Shown here piece by piece: positions 1-9,973 of a stretch of DNA of 64,000 nt. Each line of letters begins with the position of its first letter. Position 1 is the first letter of the stretch. A model generated the notes under the pieces. The model worked only from the letters and a program-made list of their open reading frames with translations, did no database searches and was not told the DNA's origin. Where the stretch lies: contig JAEILZ010000001.1 of the NCBI GenBank assembly GCA_018873225.1, positions 806,001 through 870,000 of the forward strand. Reading direction: 5' to 3'. This stretch comes from [Phialemoniopsis] sp. UDSM-2020. Lineage: Eukaryota; Ascomycota; Sordariomycetes; Thyridiales; Thyridiaceae. Position numbers and translations under genes: made by a program.

Positions 1-75
1 AATATCGTCAATTGCGTTTGCAAAGCGCGAGGACTCTCAATCGTCAAAATATTGTTCTTTTCCCTCGACCCCATC

Positions 76-802
76 ATGTCCCTGTTCCCCGATCCGCGCC
101 GTGTGGTGACCGGCCATGACCAAGATGGGAAAGCCATCTTCGTGGCTGACAGCAAGATTCCTTGTCTTCCCGTCCCAATCGACTGCAACTTTGCGGTTCT
201 TTACGAGACACATGAGTTTCCGGTCTCCAATGACGAGTGGCAAGACCCGATTGGGCAGAAGACCGGGAGTCTTGCGAACAATAAGGGGATAGTGCTAAGA
301 TGCGTTGACTTCAAGCCCAACACGAAGACGGTAGAATTTGGATCTATCTCTCATTTGACTGCAGAATGCATTGCTTACTATATTGCTCAGCTGTTCCACC
401 GCACTGAATCACTAGACTTTGGTATCATCATGAACGGCGAGATCGTATGGTACGTTGCTCAAGAGGAAAGCCATATCGCCGGACACGACTAACGCACTGC
501 TTGTTTTAATTGCTGTAGCTACCTCGACGACGGCGCCGAGATGACCCTTCGAGCCGGAGATATTTGTGTTCAGCGTGGGACCATCCATGGTTGGGACAAT
601 AGGACGGATCAACCGGCGCGTGTTATGTTTGTCTTGACGGGTATGTTGCCCACAAACCTAAGAAATAACGCAGTGATACTGACATATGTGATTTCGTCCA
701 GCTGCTAAACCGGCGGTCGTCGGAGACAAGGTGCTTGGTGCAACAGGATTCAAACATGAAGACGTCGAATCTGGTGGCTCGAAGACAAACCGTACTCAGT
801 GA
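76..802 (+). CDS. Small cupin-fold protein
   Basis: Three exons (76-449, 519-640, 702-802) give 198 aa. The introns have GTACGT and GTATGT donors and the junctions keep frame (VCYLDDGAE and VLTAAKP). The second half is a single conserved cupin barrel: the pattern FGIIMNGEI, then LRAGDICVQRGTIHGWDN, has the GDxxxxxxxxxHxW arrangement of cupin-2 proteins, with the metal-ligand histidine in TIHGW. The ATG at 76 is chosen; an upstream TTG in the same frame is not a fungal start. Single-domain cupins of this size occur next to aromatic and polyketide catabolic genes and can be metal-dependent dioxygenases, decarboxylases or isomerases, but the substrate cannot be read from the sequence. It heads a run of + strand genes (permease, regulator, amidohydrolase, ALDH) and may share their pathway. 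The 75 bases upstream hold too little to define a promoter. Confidence 0.75.
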
Positions 803-1378
803 AATCAAAGATTCCTTAGAATGCCACAGATGTTAATAGTAATGGAAGAATCAATTGGTGATTACAGCATGTCATTCTCGGGTCTAGTCTACAGGCTACG
901 AGGACACATCATTGCAAGGCCTAGAGGAGAATGTGCACCAGTTGTCGTCGCTCAAGTCAGGCCTACTCAGCTTAAAGTCAATGACCACGTTACCGCCCAT
1001 ATTTCTCGAGTACATTACAAGAGAGTTACGGTATACCCACAGGAGGGGTGGGTAGCGGTGGGATTGCCCGACTCCCCATCGCACCGATGATGCACTTGAA
1101 GTTTGATCTCAGCATGTTTCCCCGATCTCCACATCATCCACAAGACCCACAGGTTTCCCGTCGGCGTTTACAACGCCAAGCCACCTAGACCCTTCACTAA
1201 CTCAACACCAAAGCAACCCTAGTTCCTGTCTTGAAGCACTGAAATGTCATTTTTCTGGTACTGCAAGCATCTTTGGCGAGCTTCGTAAGGTCTGCAGGCC
1301 ATCGACATGATTAAAAGGTTCTCGATCCTCCGCCGTCACTTGACCACTCCCCAATCGGCATCTTAAACTTCATCCAAA
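803..1378. other. Intergenic, no gene seen
   Basis: This holds the 3' flank of the cupin gene and the probable promoter of the MFS permease. Only short out-of-context open frames are present. Confidence 0.6.
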
Positions 1379-2987
1379 ATGGCATTTAACAACAACGACC
1401 CCAAGATCGAGGATGCGGAGCGTTGTGAGCAACACGAAGTTGCATCCGGGCTCAACAACAGTAGCTCGCCATTACAGAGGTCACCCCTAGATAAGAAGTT
1501 GCTTGTCAAGATAGATTGGCAGATCATACCCATGGTCGCCATGTTATACCTTCTCTCTTTCATCGATCGTTCAAACGTCGGGAACGCCCGAGTTGTAAGT
1601 CGTCCACTCGATCTACTTGCTGCGAAACGATGTACTCATTGACGAAACCATAGGCTGGTCTTCAACGCGACTTACACTTGTCCGACAACGAGTACCAAAT
1701 TGGTAATAGTCATCTCTCACGGCCCCCAAATTTAGCGACTGACTTTGTATTTTCAAAGCAATCACCGTGACATACATCCCATACATTTTGGCTGAGATTC
1801 CATCAAACCTTGTCGTCAAGAGAATCGGTCCACGCATCTGGCTACCGTTTCTTTGCTTCGCCTGGGGGACCATTTCGACCCTTCAATGCCTCATGCATAA
1901 CTATGCCGGTTTCATTGCCTGCCGGTTCTTCCTCGGCCTAGTGGAGGGCGGACTGTACCCTGGGATCATTCTATATCTCAGCATCTTCTACAGGCGCGAG
2001 GAGCTCTCCTTCCGCATCGCGCTTGTCACGATCGCTTCGTTGAGCGGGGCCTTTTCAGGCTTGCTCGCCGCCGCCATCTCAAAAATGGAAGGACTTGGCG
2101 GTATGGCAGGCTGGCGCTGGATCTTCTGCGTCGAGGGCCTCTTCACCATCTGCTGGGCCGTGCTGACATACCTTTGTCTTCCCAACACCCCGAAAGACGT
2201 CAGGTTTCTCAGTGCCGAGGAGAGTGCTCGGTATATAGAGCGACTTTCCTATGATAGTGCCCCACTCGAAAAGGAAAAGGTCCGGTTCGGGCAGGTCATA
2301 TTCATCTTCAAGGACCTACATCTGATTCTGCCATTCATATGCTGTTTCTGCACCGGCTCCATAATGTTTGGTCTGGCATACTTCACCCCATCCATCGTCG
2401 CCGATATGGGATTCGACCCCATCCGAACCCAGCTTAATAGTGTTCCCCCCTTCGCCTGGGGATTCATCTTGACCGTTATCGTCGCCTTCTACTCGGACCG
2501 ATCGATGAACCGCGGGGTTCCGATCCTGGCTACTTATTTCATTGCTCTGGCCGGGTCTATCATGTCCCTTATCGGTCGGAGTTTTGCCATACGGTATACT
2601 GGCCTTTTCCTTCTCCTAGGAGGGATTTATGCCAGCGCGCCCATCGTCTTTGCGTGGATTCCCAACAATTGCGCGTCGCACACACGCCGCGCAACGTCAG
2701 TGGCCATGGCTTCGATCTCCGTCAATATCGGAGCTATCATCAGTACCTGGATCTTTCCTCGATCTGACGCCCCGTACTATCTATTCGCGGCAAAGTTCTG
2801 TCTAGCTCTCAACATCATCGGAATCGGGGCGGCGGCTGGTGGTATGGTGGTCTGTCACTGGATCAACAAGAAGAAGGAGAACCCAGTCTACAGGGAGAAG
2901 TTGCTGTATGAAGTTCGTGACTATACCTATGCTAGTCAGCTGGAGAAACTGGGGGATCATCATCCAGACTTCAAGTATGTGCTGTAA
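1379..2987 (+). CDS. MFS permease, anion:cation symporter (allantoate permease-like) family
   Basis: Exons 1379-1594, 1654-1702 and 1759-2987 give about 497 aa, with both introns in phase. The protein has the layout of the fungal ACS/Dal5 family: a hydrophilic N-terminus, KKLLVKIDWQIIPMVAML leading into TM1, the signature FIDRSNVGNAR after TM1, ITVTYIPYILAEIPSNL (TM2), GLVEGGLYPGIILYLSIFY (TM4-5 region), a central loop (PNTPKDVRFLS) and a C-terminal tail ending DHHPDFKYVL. About 12 membrane segments are expected. Family members import organic anions such as allantoate, nicotinate, pantothenate and aromatic or sugar acids. Lying between the cupin and a Zn2Cys6 regulator, it probably imports the substrate or inducer of this block. 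Substrate unknown. Confidence 0.9.
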
Positions 2988-3399
2988 TGGTGAGAATGCT
3001 GAAAGTCTCGGCTGCCAACACGGGCAGAAAGCTGCAGGGAGGCAGGACAAAGGAGAAGCAACCTGCAGGTACTTTCTGATATGTTAGGAACTTCTCGTAC
3101 TGCGTATAAAGATATAATGGATTTGATGGAACCTCAGAAGCAAAGAAAGAACAAGGCGCAGACAATGATGCTTCGATTGACCTCTGATCGGCGTATGACT
3201 TAAGTCCGAAACACCTCATGATCGACTAATTTAGCGACTGCCTAGACTCACTGGGGAGCTGATTGTGGGGTAGTTTCTCTTGATAACAGGTGACCGGCGT
3301 CCCTCATTGTGCGGAGATATTTTATCACCAGTCTCATTTTACTTCACTCCCCAGAGCTCAAAGCGAGGAACTATCTACCAGAATTGTATCACGATTGAA
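2988..3399. other. Intergenic, no gene seen
   Basis: This is the terminator side of the permease and the promoter of the Zn2Cys6 regulator. No recognisable element. Confidence 0.6.
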
Positions 3400-5709
3400 A
3401 TGAGCGCTTCCTTACAAACGGCCGATCGAATGCCGTCTTCACTTCCCCAAGGCCGACCACCAACTGCTTGCCGACGTTGCAATCAGCAGAAGGTATGGTT
3501 CTCTGCGAGCCGGCAGAAACATACATATTGCTCACACGGATCCCGTCATCACTTCCAATCCAATAGGTCCGATGTTCTGGTAATCTTCCAAGCTGTGAAC
3601 GTTGCTCACGTTTGAGTGCCACTTGTGTCTATGTTCGAATTGCTCAACCACAGGGAAGGCAACGCACGAGGCGGCAGCGCCAGTCACCACCAAGCAGTCT
3701 AGTTTCGAGACAGCCATCTACTTCGGCTGTCTCTCATGTCAACCCGCTGCAATCACTCGATTACCTTGGAATTCCCAAATCCGTTGCCTCGGACTTGGTC
3801 GACGCCTTCTTCTCACATCTTTACAACTCTCATCTACTGCTACACAAAGCCAAATTCCAGGAAGACCGACAGAGGGAGGCGGTTCCACCGCACATGCTCC
3901 TCGCAGTCTGCGCGATGGGCGCAAGGTGATTCTTACTGCAGACTGTTAACCACAAGTTACTTCAGGCTGATTCAGGTAGATTCTACGGCTCTGAAAGAGA
4001 CATATCGCCCTTTGCCGAATTTGCACCACTCTGGGCAGAGCGAGCCGGCAAACTTGTTCTCAATGAGATTGATGAGCCGCACGAGGATAGCATTGTCACG
4101 TTATTGATACTTGCGCTATTCTGGTACAGGAAAGGTGAATGGCGGAAGTTCTTCATCTACAAGGGTGAGCTGCAAAACGATTCGTACTTTTCTATACGAC
4201 AGCTGATGATGGACTAGCCATTGCTTTGCAAACAGCGAATCTGCTAGGTCTCGTCAATAACACGCAGAAGGGGAAGACAACACTGGAGGAAGAGTTGTCG
4301 CGTCGCCGCTATTGGGCTTGTTATCTCACCAACTGCCACATTTCTAACTCAATGTTCAACTTTGGAACTGAAGGAAGAGCGGGATCACTACCACTTCCAT
4401 GGCCAGACGCTGACTTCGAAGCGGGCTCTCACAGTGGCATGACGGTCACATTTGCGTCAGATCTGTCGAATGGTGGGATATATGGAGAGGTCATTCGCGC
4501 CATGACATTCTGGTAATACGTTACCACCCAGCCCGGTTGTTTGTCTATCCGTGTTAATGGTCATCTTAGGTCGACGGTTGATTCGGTGCTGAAGCCGCCT
4601 GGACTTAACTCCCTGTCTCAAATTAGTACGCTACATCAGCTCGACGCCGAGATTCGCGCATGGTGGTCTCGAGTCCCTCCGGCCCTTCGCCTGACACCCG
4701 CCAACCTGCCCAACTTCCACCGGAGCGATCTGACAAGATTGCTCCTCTTCCATGTCGCATATCACCAGTGCCTCTGTGCGCTGCATGCCTCAGTCGTGCC
4801 ACTTTTCACTTGGGGATCTCACCCGAGCCCGCTATCCTCGTCACAGCAGGTGTCCGCTCAGCTAGCATATGAGAATGCATGCGCCATATCGGAGCTCTTC
4901 AAGATGGTGTTCGATCACAGTCTGGAAACATCAGACTTGTCAAGTTTCTTCGGCTACGCCGCCTACTGCAGCTTTGCCATCCAAGTCCCATTCAAGTGGT
5001 GCCTGGATCCATCGGTGCGGGAACGTGCAGTTCGGAACACTGCTGTCAACCTTCGCGTGATACACGGGGTAAGCCGATACTGGAAGTCCATTTCCCTGCT
5101 TGTAAGTGGTTCTACCGATTCGAGACATGCTGGGCACCCACTTAACTAATGACCCAAGGCTACTTTTGCGCAATACCTCGATCAAGTACATGCACAACAT
5201 CAACTCAACCTGGAGACAGAGCCGAAGGGATTAAGTCTCGAGAAGCTGCGTGGTTTCCAGATCACTGCCTCTGACGCAAGGAAGTCAATACTTAGCATTA
5301 ACAGCATCCTTTGGAAAGACGATGGCTGTGCCATGCAAGGCGACGAGCTTGGTGATCTTGAAGTGGGCGACGAGATCAACGAAAACACCTCATCGCATGT
5401 TACCGAGACAGCAAACAGTCACGGGCAACTGTTTTCAGAAGAAGGTACGTACTTCCCACGCCTCAGCTCAGACGATGGACTTCATGCTGACGAGAAATAT
5501 CCATAGACATGACTTTCGGCACTGACGATATGTCCACCACGGCGATATGTGATGAGTCCCCACTGTCGAACATCCCAGCTCATGGCTTTACAGCTGACAA
5601 TCCTCCCGTACTATTCCATCCGTTCATTCAATCATCTAGCATGTTGGATCTAGCTGCCGAAGACTTGGGATTTGTGGACTTCGACATGATGAACGCTAGC
5701 ATATTGTAA
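3400..5709 (+). CDS. Zn2Cys6 transcription factor
   Basis: Seven exons (3400-3492, 3567-3925, 3980-4164, 4218-4512, 4570-5101, 5159-5444, 5507-5709) join in frame to about 650 aa. The N-terminus, spanning the first junction, is a Gal4-type binuclear zinc cluster: CRRCNQQK, then VRC, SGNLPSC, ERC, SRLSATC supply the six cysteines. A basic linker follows (GRQRTRRQRQ). The rest is the fungal-specific middle homology region (for example RRRYWACYLTNCHISNSM and LHQLDAEIRAWWSRVPPALR). An intron inside the zinc cluster is common in this family. It sits between the permease and the amidohydrolase, all on one strand, so it is the natural candidate for local regulator of the 1-11 kb block. The DNA target is unknown. 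Confidence 0.88.
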
Positions 5710-6117
5710 CTAGCCTCGACCTACTTTAAGAGCGTATGTAATCATGTTTCAGTATCTAGATGCCCCAGAACAAACGCACACAAGCACATCTAGTGATCTG
5801 CAGGTCTAGTGGCACCACTACTCGACAAAATGCCATCGACTGTTGTTGGGGCAAACCCTCGGGAAAGTGGTGGATCCCCTCGATTTGAACATCGGTGAAA
5901 TGCGATTCTGGCCCCTTTAGACGCGTTCCAACTGCGCTACGCGCGTACTACAATCCAGCCTGGCCGTCCACCATTTCCATCCCCGCATTCAATACCGCTC
6001 TTCTTTTCCCATTTGACGGTTCCTCATCTGCTCCATCTTGATATACCATACCGCCGCCGTCAACGGCTGATATAGGCTCCGTCTCTTTGACACTAACTCA
6101 TACCTCTCTCGTCGACA
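5710..6117. other. Intergenic with a tRNA-like remnant
   Basis: This separates the regulator from the amidohydrolase. Apart from the tRNA-like segment annotated separately, a pyrimidine-rich stretch precedes the amidohydrolase ATG. Confidence 0.6.
5874..5947 (-). tRNA. tRNA-like element, probably degenerate
   Basis: On the - strand TAGCGCAGTTGG (5928-5939) matches the Pol III A box, with a plausible D-stem (GCGC/GCGT). GTTCAAATC (5882-5890) matches most of the B box at roughly tRNA spacing. I could not fold a proper anticodon stem, and the T-stem has mismatches. It is therefore more likely a decayed tRNA or tRNA-derived repeat than a working gene. No anticodon is assigned. Confidence 0.3.
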
Positions 6118-7179
6118 ATGTCCGCTGCAGGCCCCACCTATCTTAGGAACGAGTTGCAAGATGTTAAGATCATCTGCGTCGAAGAACATGTTGCCTTCCC
6201 GGATATTACCAGCAATATACCGGGCTCACAAACGGCAGATCATGCAAGAAGCACGCTGGGAAGTCTAATCCTCGATCCTCGTCTAGCTTCCGCAACAAGT
6301 CAAGCGACCAAGACAGGCTCGCAAAGACTAGATGATATGAATGATGGAAATATCCATATGCAGCTATTGAGTTTCGGAGGCGCGATCAACTCAACACACG
6401 CAGAGTCACCTGAGCAAGCGCTCGAGATATCGCGAGCTATCAACAATCGACTCAAGGTGGCAGTGGAAGAAGAGCCCACTCGATTCAGGGCTCTGGCGGA
6501 GTTACCATTCCAAGCACCCACTCTAGCAATAGAGGAGCTGAGGAGATGCGTCAATGAGCTACACTTTGTCGGCACCATGCTGGCCGGATCGGTTCACGGC
6601 AAGTTTCTCGATAGTCCGGAGTTCGAGGAGCTTCTCACAGAGTTCGAGCGCCTCGATGTACCCCTTTATCTGCACCCGGGTATACCGCCCAAAGAAGTTT
6701 CGCAAGCATACTACGCCAATCTCGGCTCAGACCATGCCTCAGCAGCGCTCGGGACTATCGCATGGGGCTGGCATCAAGAAGTGGCGATCCATGTCCTTCG
6801 CCTGGCCGTCTCCGGAACTCTCGACCGGCACCCTCGTCTCAAGATCGTGATCGGCCACCAAGGCGAGATGATGCCCATGATTATGCAGCGGTGGGACACC
6901 GCCCTGAATAAGGATGTCTTGGGCCTGCGGAGGAGTGTCGGGGAGGTGATGCGGAGCCAGGTCTGGATCGCGATATCCGGATTCTTCTCACTGCCTGCTA
7001 CGCAGATCGCGATACAGACTTGGGGAGTTGACCATGTTCTCTTTGCAAATGACTACCCCTACATTCCGACACAGGCTGTGCCATCTTTTGTAAATGCTCT
7101 GAATGACCTCGTCGGGCCTTCTGATATGCGCAGGATTCTGCAGACGAATGCTGAATCCTTGTTCAGGATATCTACCTAG
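6118..7179 (+). CDS. Amidohydrolase-2 / ACMSD-type decarboxylase-like protein
   Basis: Single exon, 353 aa. It belongs to the metal-dependent amidohydrolase subgroup of 2,3-dihydroxybenzoate, gamma-resorcylate, salicylate and aminocarboxymuconate-semialdehyde decarboxylases. Visible ligand motifs, in order: VEEHVAFPD near the N-terminus (replacing the usual ExxF or HxH), PLYLHPG, the long helix WHQEVAIHVLRLAVSG followed by LKIVIGHQGE with the catalytic-region histidine, and FANDYPY with the conserved aspartate. Length fits the family (about 320-360 aa). The likely role is non-oxidative decarboxylation, or hydrolysis of an aromatic or cyclic acid, in the cytosol. It lies directly upstream of an aldehyde dehydrogenase, which suits a small catabolic route. 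The exact substrate cannot be assigned, and lactone hydrolysis is an alternative for this superfamily. Confidence 0.85.
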   Translation: MSAAGPTYLRNELQDVKIICVEEHVAFPDITSNIPGSQTADHARSTLGSLILDPRLASATSQATKTGSQRLDDMNDGNIHMQLLSFGGAINSTHAESPEQALEISRAINNRLKVAVEEEPTRFRALAELPFQAPTLAIEELRRCVNELHFVGTMLAGSVHGKFLDSPEFEELLTEFERLDVPLYLHPGIPPKEVSQAYYANLGSDHASAALGTIAWGWHQEVAIHVLRLAVSGTLDRHPRLKIVIGHQGEMMPMIMQRWDTALNKDVLGLRRSVGEVMRSQVWIAISGFFSLPATQIAIQTWGVDHVLFANDYPYIPTQAVPSFVNALNDLVGPSDMRRILQTNAESLFRIST

Positions 7180-7693
7180 ATTGCCATAGCATAAGAGTCA
7201 GAATATCACATGCAAATCATGTCAACAGTGAGCCAACATGATTGCCGGTGAAATGTTTCTGCTTGAAGATTTGCCCCTGAATGTCTAGCGTGTGAGCCTG
7301 CTGCGCCCTGAACACTGCTAGGACTTTCTTGAGTGTGCAGGCACGGCCATCACTCATCAGCTTGCCAAGCAAAACCCATACTCACCACGATTACGTGCTT
7401 ACAGACTTTCCCGGTGGTTCGATTGGCGTGAAGCATCGGAGTTTTCGAAGTGTTGAGGTGTGAGTTGTTAACTCCGAAACCCCCTTATGAGAAGACCCAC
7501 GAGTTTCCCGACTTCGGGGAACTCACTAACCAACGCATGCTACACAAGATCAACGGGGTTAGGGTTGCCACATGGAGACCATGCTCACTTGCACGTATTA
7601 GATATTCTCTTTCACCAGCCGTTACCTTAGGAATGCACTGAGAGAATTGCGAATTAGCACAAGTCATTTGTACAGAAGTCTTGGCTCGACAAC
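7180..7693. other. Intergenic, no gene seen
   Basis: This is the promoter region of the aldehyde dehydrogenase. No motif stands out. Confidence 0.55.
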
Positions 7694-9178
7694 ATGGCGC
7701 CCGTCCTTCCGTCACTTACAACTACATCGTGGTCTAGCACCGCAACCTCCGAGCACTATGATGTTGTCAATCCAGCTACAGGCAAAGTTTTGACCACCGT
7801 TGCCAGTGTCGACATTGAGACGGCTGGTGCCGCTGTCATTGCCTCTCAAAAGGCGTTTCTCAAATGGAGGGAGATATCACCTTTGCAGCGAGGAGCGCTT
7901 CTTCTGGAATGCGCCGATGCGCTTGAGGCGAACAAGGAAGAATTAGCGCACCTCGTCTGCGCGGAGAATGGAAAGCCATATCAGGATGCGCTCGGTTTCG
8001 ACATCGCGTCTATGATTGCCATCTTCCGCCTCTTTGGATCGCTCGTTGGGCGAATCCCCGGCGAATTCTACGATCGAGGATCCATCTATGCGACAGTCAT
8101 CCACGAGCCTCACGGGGTCTGTGTCGGTATTCTACCCTTCAACTGGCCACCAATTCACACAGCTGGCAAGCTGGCACCCTGTCTTGCGGCGGGAAACACC
8201 ATGATTCTTAAGCCAGGCGAGCAAGCTCCACTGACAGTGCTACGCATTGTCGAGATCGTACAGAGCGTGCTTCCCGAGAACGTAGCCATGGTCGTCCCGG
8301 GTCTTGGCCCGGCCGTGCCTCAAGCTTTGGTCCAGAACCCCCTGGTCCGGGCCGTCAGCTTCACCGGCTCGACGGCAGCTGGGTCTGCAGTCGCGCAAGC
8401 CACCGCCAAGAGCGTCAAGCCCGTTGTACTGGAGCTGGGAGGCAAGAACGCCATGATTGTGTTCGACGACGCTGATCTCGACCGTGCCGTCGCTGATGCG
8501 CTGGAGGGTGCCTACTTCAACAAGGGCGAGGCCTGCACAGCCGCCAGCCGCATCCTCGTGCACAAATTGGTCTATGACGTCTTCACAAAACGTCTCGCGG
8601 CGGGTGTAGAGAAGCTCGTGTCTGGTGACGGTGAAAATTCGACGACGCACGTCGGGCCCTGCGTCATCCAGCAGGCACAACAGCGGGTGTTGGAGTACAT
8701 TGAGAAAGGAAAGGCCGAGGGCGCGAGACTCGTGGCTCAAGGACCGCTGCCATCGGACCCGGTGTGCCGAGATGGGTTCTTTGTGCGGCCAACGTTGTTC
8801 GCGGATGTTACTCGGAACATGACGATCGCGCAAGAGGAGATTTTCGGGCCTGTCTGCTGCCTGCTGCCGTTCTCGACCGAGGACGAGGCTGTGGAGATTA
8901 CAAACGAGTCTGACTACGGACTCACGGCCATCATCTTCTCTAATGACGCCAAGCGCTGTCATCGCATGGCCCGCCGATTGGACGTGGGGATGGTGTGGTT
9001 CAACAACTACAATCGTAACGTGATCGGTACGCCATTTGGGGGCGTCAAGGACAGTGGACATGGTAGAGAGCATTGTATTGATACATTGAAGGAGTGGTCG
9101 AGGGCGAAGACAATCCATCAGCCCTCAGGAATGGGTGAAGTCCGCCAATGGAGGACTGTAGCCGACTGTCTAGATTAA
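7694..9178 (+). CDS. NAD(P)-dependent aldehyde dehydrogenase
   Basis: Intronless, 494 aa, the usual ALDH length. Hallmarks: GILPFNWP (cofactor-binding loop), KPGEQAPLT, FTGSTAAGSAV (Rossmann GxxxxG), LELGGKNAM with the general-base glutamate, GEACTAASR with the nucleophilic cysteine, and QEEIFGPVCCLLPF. It is closest in style to the salicylaldehyde, vanillin and succinate-semialdehyde dehydrogenase branch. It oxidises an aldehyde to the acid, feeding CoA activation. It follows the amidohydrolase and precedes an acyl-CoA dehydrogenase on the same strand, which suggests consecutive steps. GC-rich third positions in its second half create long shadow frames on the opposite strand. The aldehyde substrate is unknown. 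Confidence 0.93.
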   Translation: MAPVLPSLTTTSWSSTATSEHYDVVNPATGKVLTTVASVDIETAGAAVIASQKAFLKWREISPLQRGALLLECADALEANKEELAHLVCAENGKPYQDALGFDIASMIAIFRLFGSLVGRIPGEFYDRGSIYATVIHEPHGVCVGILPFNWPPIHTAGKLAPCLAAGNTMILKPGEQAPLTVLRIVEIVQSVLPENVAMVVPGLGPAVPQALVQNPLVRAVSFTGSTAAGSAVAQATAKSVKPVVLELGGKNAMIVFDDADLDRAVADALEGAYFNKGEACTAASRILVHKLVYDVFTKRLAAGVEKLVSGDGENSTTHVGPCVIQQAQQRVLEYIEKGKAEGARLVAQGPLPSDPVCRDGFFVRPTLFADVTRNMTIAQEEIFGPVCCLLPFSTEDEAVEITNESDYGLTAIIFSNDAKRCHRMARRLDVGMVWFNNYNRNVIGTPFGGVKDSGHGREHCIDTLKEWSRAKTIHQPSGMGEVRQWRTVADCLD

Positions 9179-9973
9179 GTCTCGCTGTCAAGGGGCCCAG
9201 ACTTGTTCCAATGGCCTATGTCTGAGGTTACCCCGGTCCAGGGACGTCACAAGTCAGCCTCGTAGTGAGGGTATATAGACGGAACAAGACACACCAGCTT
9301 CCACTTACGGCCATAGATGGTAGAAAATTCGGGATCCCGTCCGCTCTCCCTTAGACAAGCTGCCAATCGCCGAACTAGTACTCAGGTCGGTGACGACTGG
9401 GGAATCCTCGGTGCTGTAAGTTTTGCTTTTTGGTTCTATATTTTTTTTTTGGTCTGCTTGTGCCATGTCTTCTTTATATTTGTCACTAGACCTTCTCTTG
9501 TCAGATAGTAGCTTTCCCTGAACGACGTCTCTTGGCTGTGTGTATCGTGCCTCTACCGTGCCGTGGAGTTGGTGTAGGGTCCGCTGTTCAACCTTTCTGT
9601 TTTCTGTTTTGCACAATAACATTAACGAGGTGCCTTGCAGCACCCATTGTCTTCCGCACCTCTCGCTAAGAATTCAATCCATCAAAATGAACATGCGGTC
9701 TAGTGCGGCAAATTGCTGGGTTCGTCGAAGAAAGCCCTCGGTTTGCTGTTGCCCACGCGAGGGGACGTTTTGTGGGGCGCCACGGCAATTGAGCCGTGCT
9801 CCACCCGGCCGGCACGGGATGTGGCTCGGCCCAGGCTCAACCGAGCATAATCCTTTGAGCAGGATCGTTCATTTATTTGTTTATTGATTATGAGCTCCGT
9901 TCATGCTGGTCATGGTCTCTGAAGAGCCAGAAGCCAGTCTCCGGAAAGCAAATCAACATCCACTAAACCAATC
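9179..9973. other. Intergenic: TATA-like box and probable 5' UTR intron upstream of acyl-CoA dehydrogenase
   Basis: A TATATAG sits at 9272-9278. A textbook intron (GTAAGT donor at 9416, T-rich body, TTGTCAG ending at 9504) follows. Together they suggest a transcript starting near 9300 with a spliced leader for the acyl-CoA dehydrogenase at 9974. A short frame opening at the ATG at 9317 stays open across this splice for about 88 codons, so a small independent gene is the alternative. Confidence 0.35.

Noticed and set aside
8240..9118. A 292-codon - strand frame inside the aldehyde dehydrogenase
   Set aside because: Antisense shadow; the + strand gene has complete ALDH catalytic motifs.
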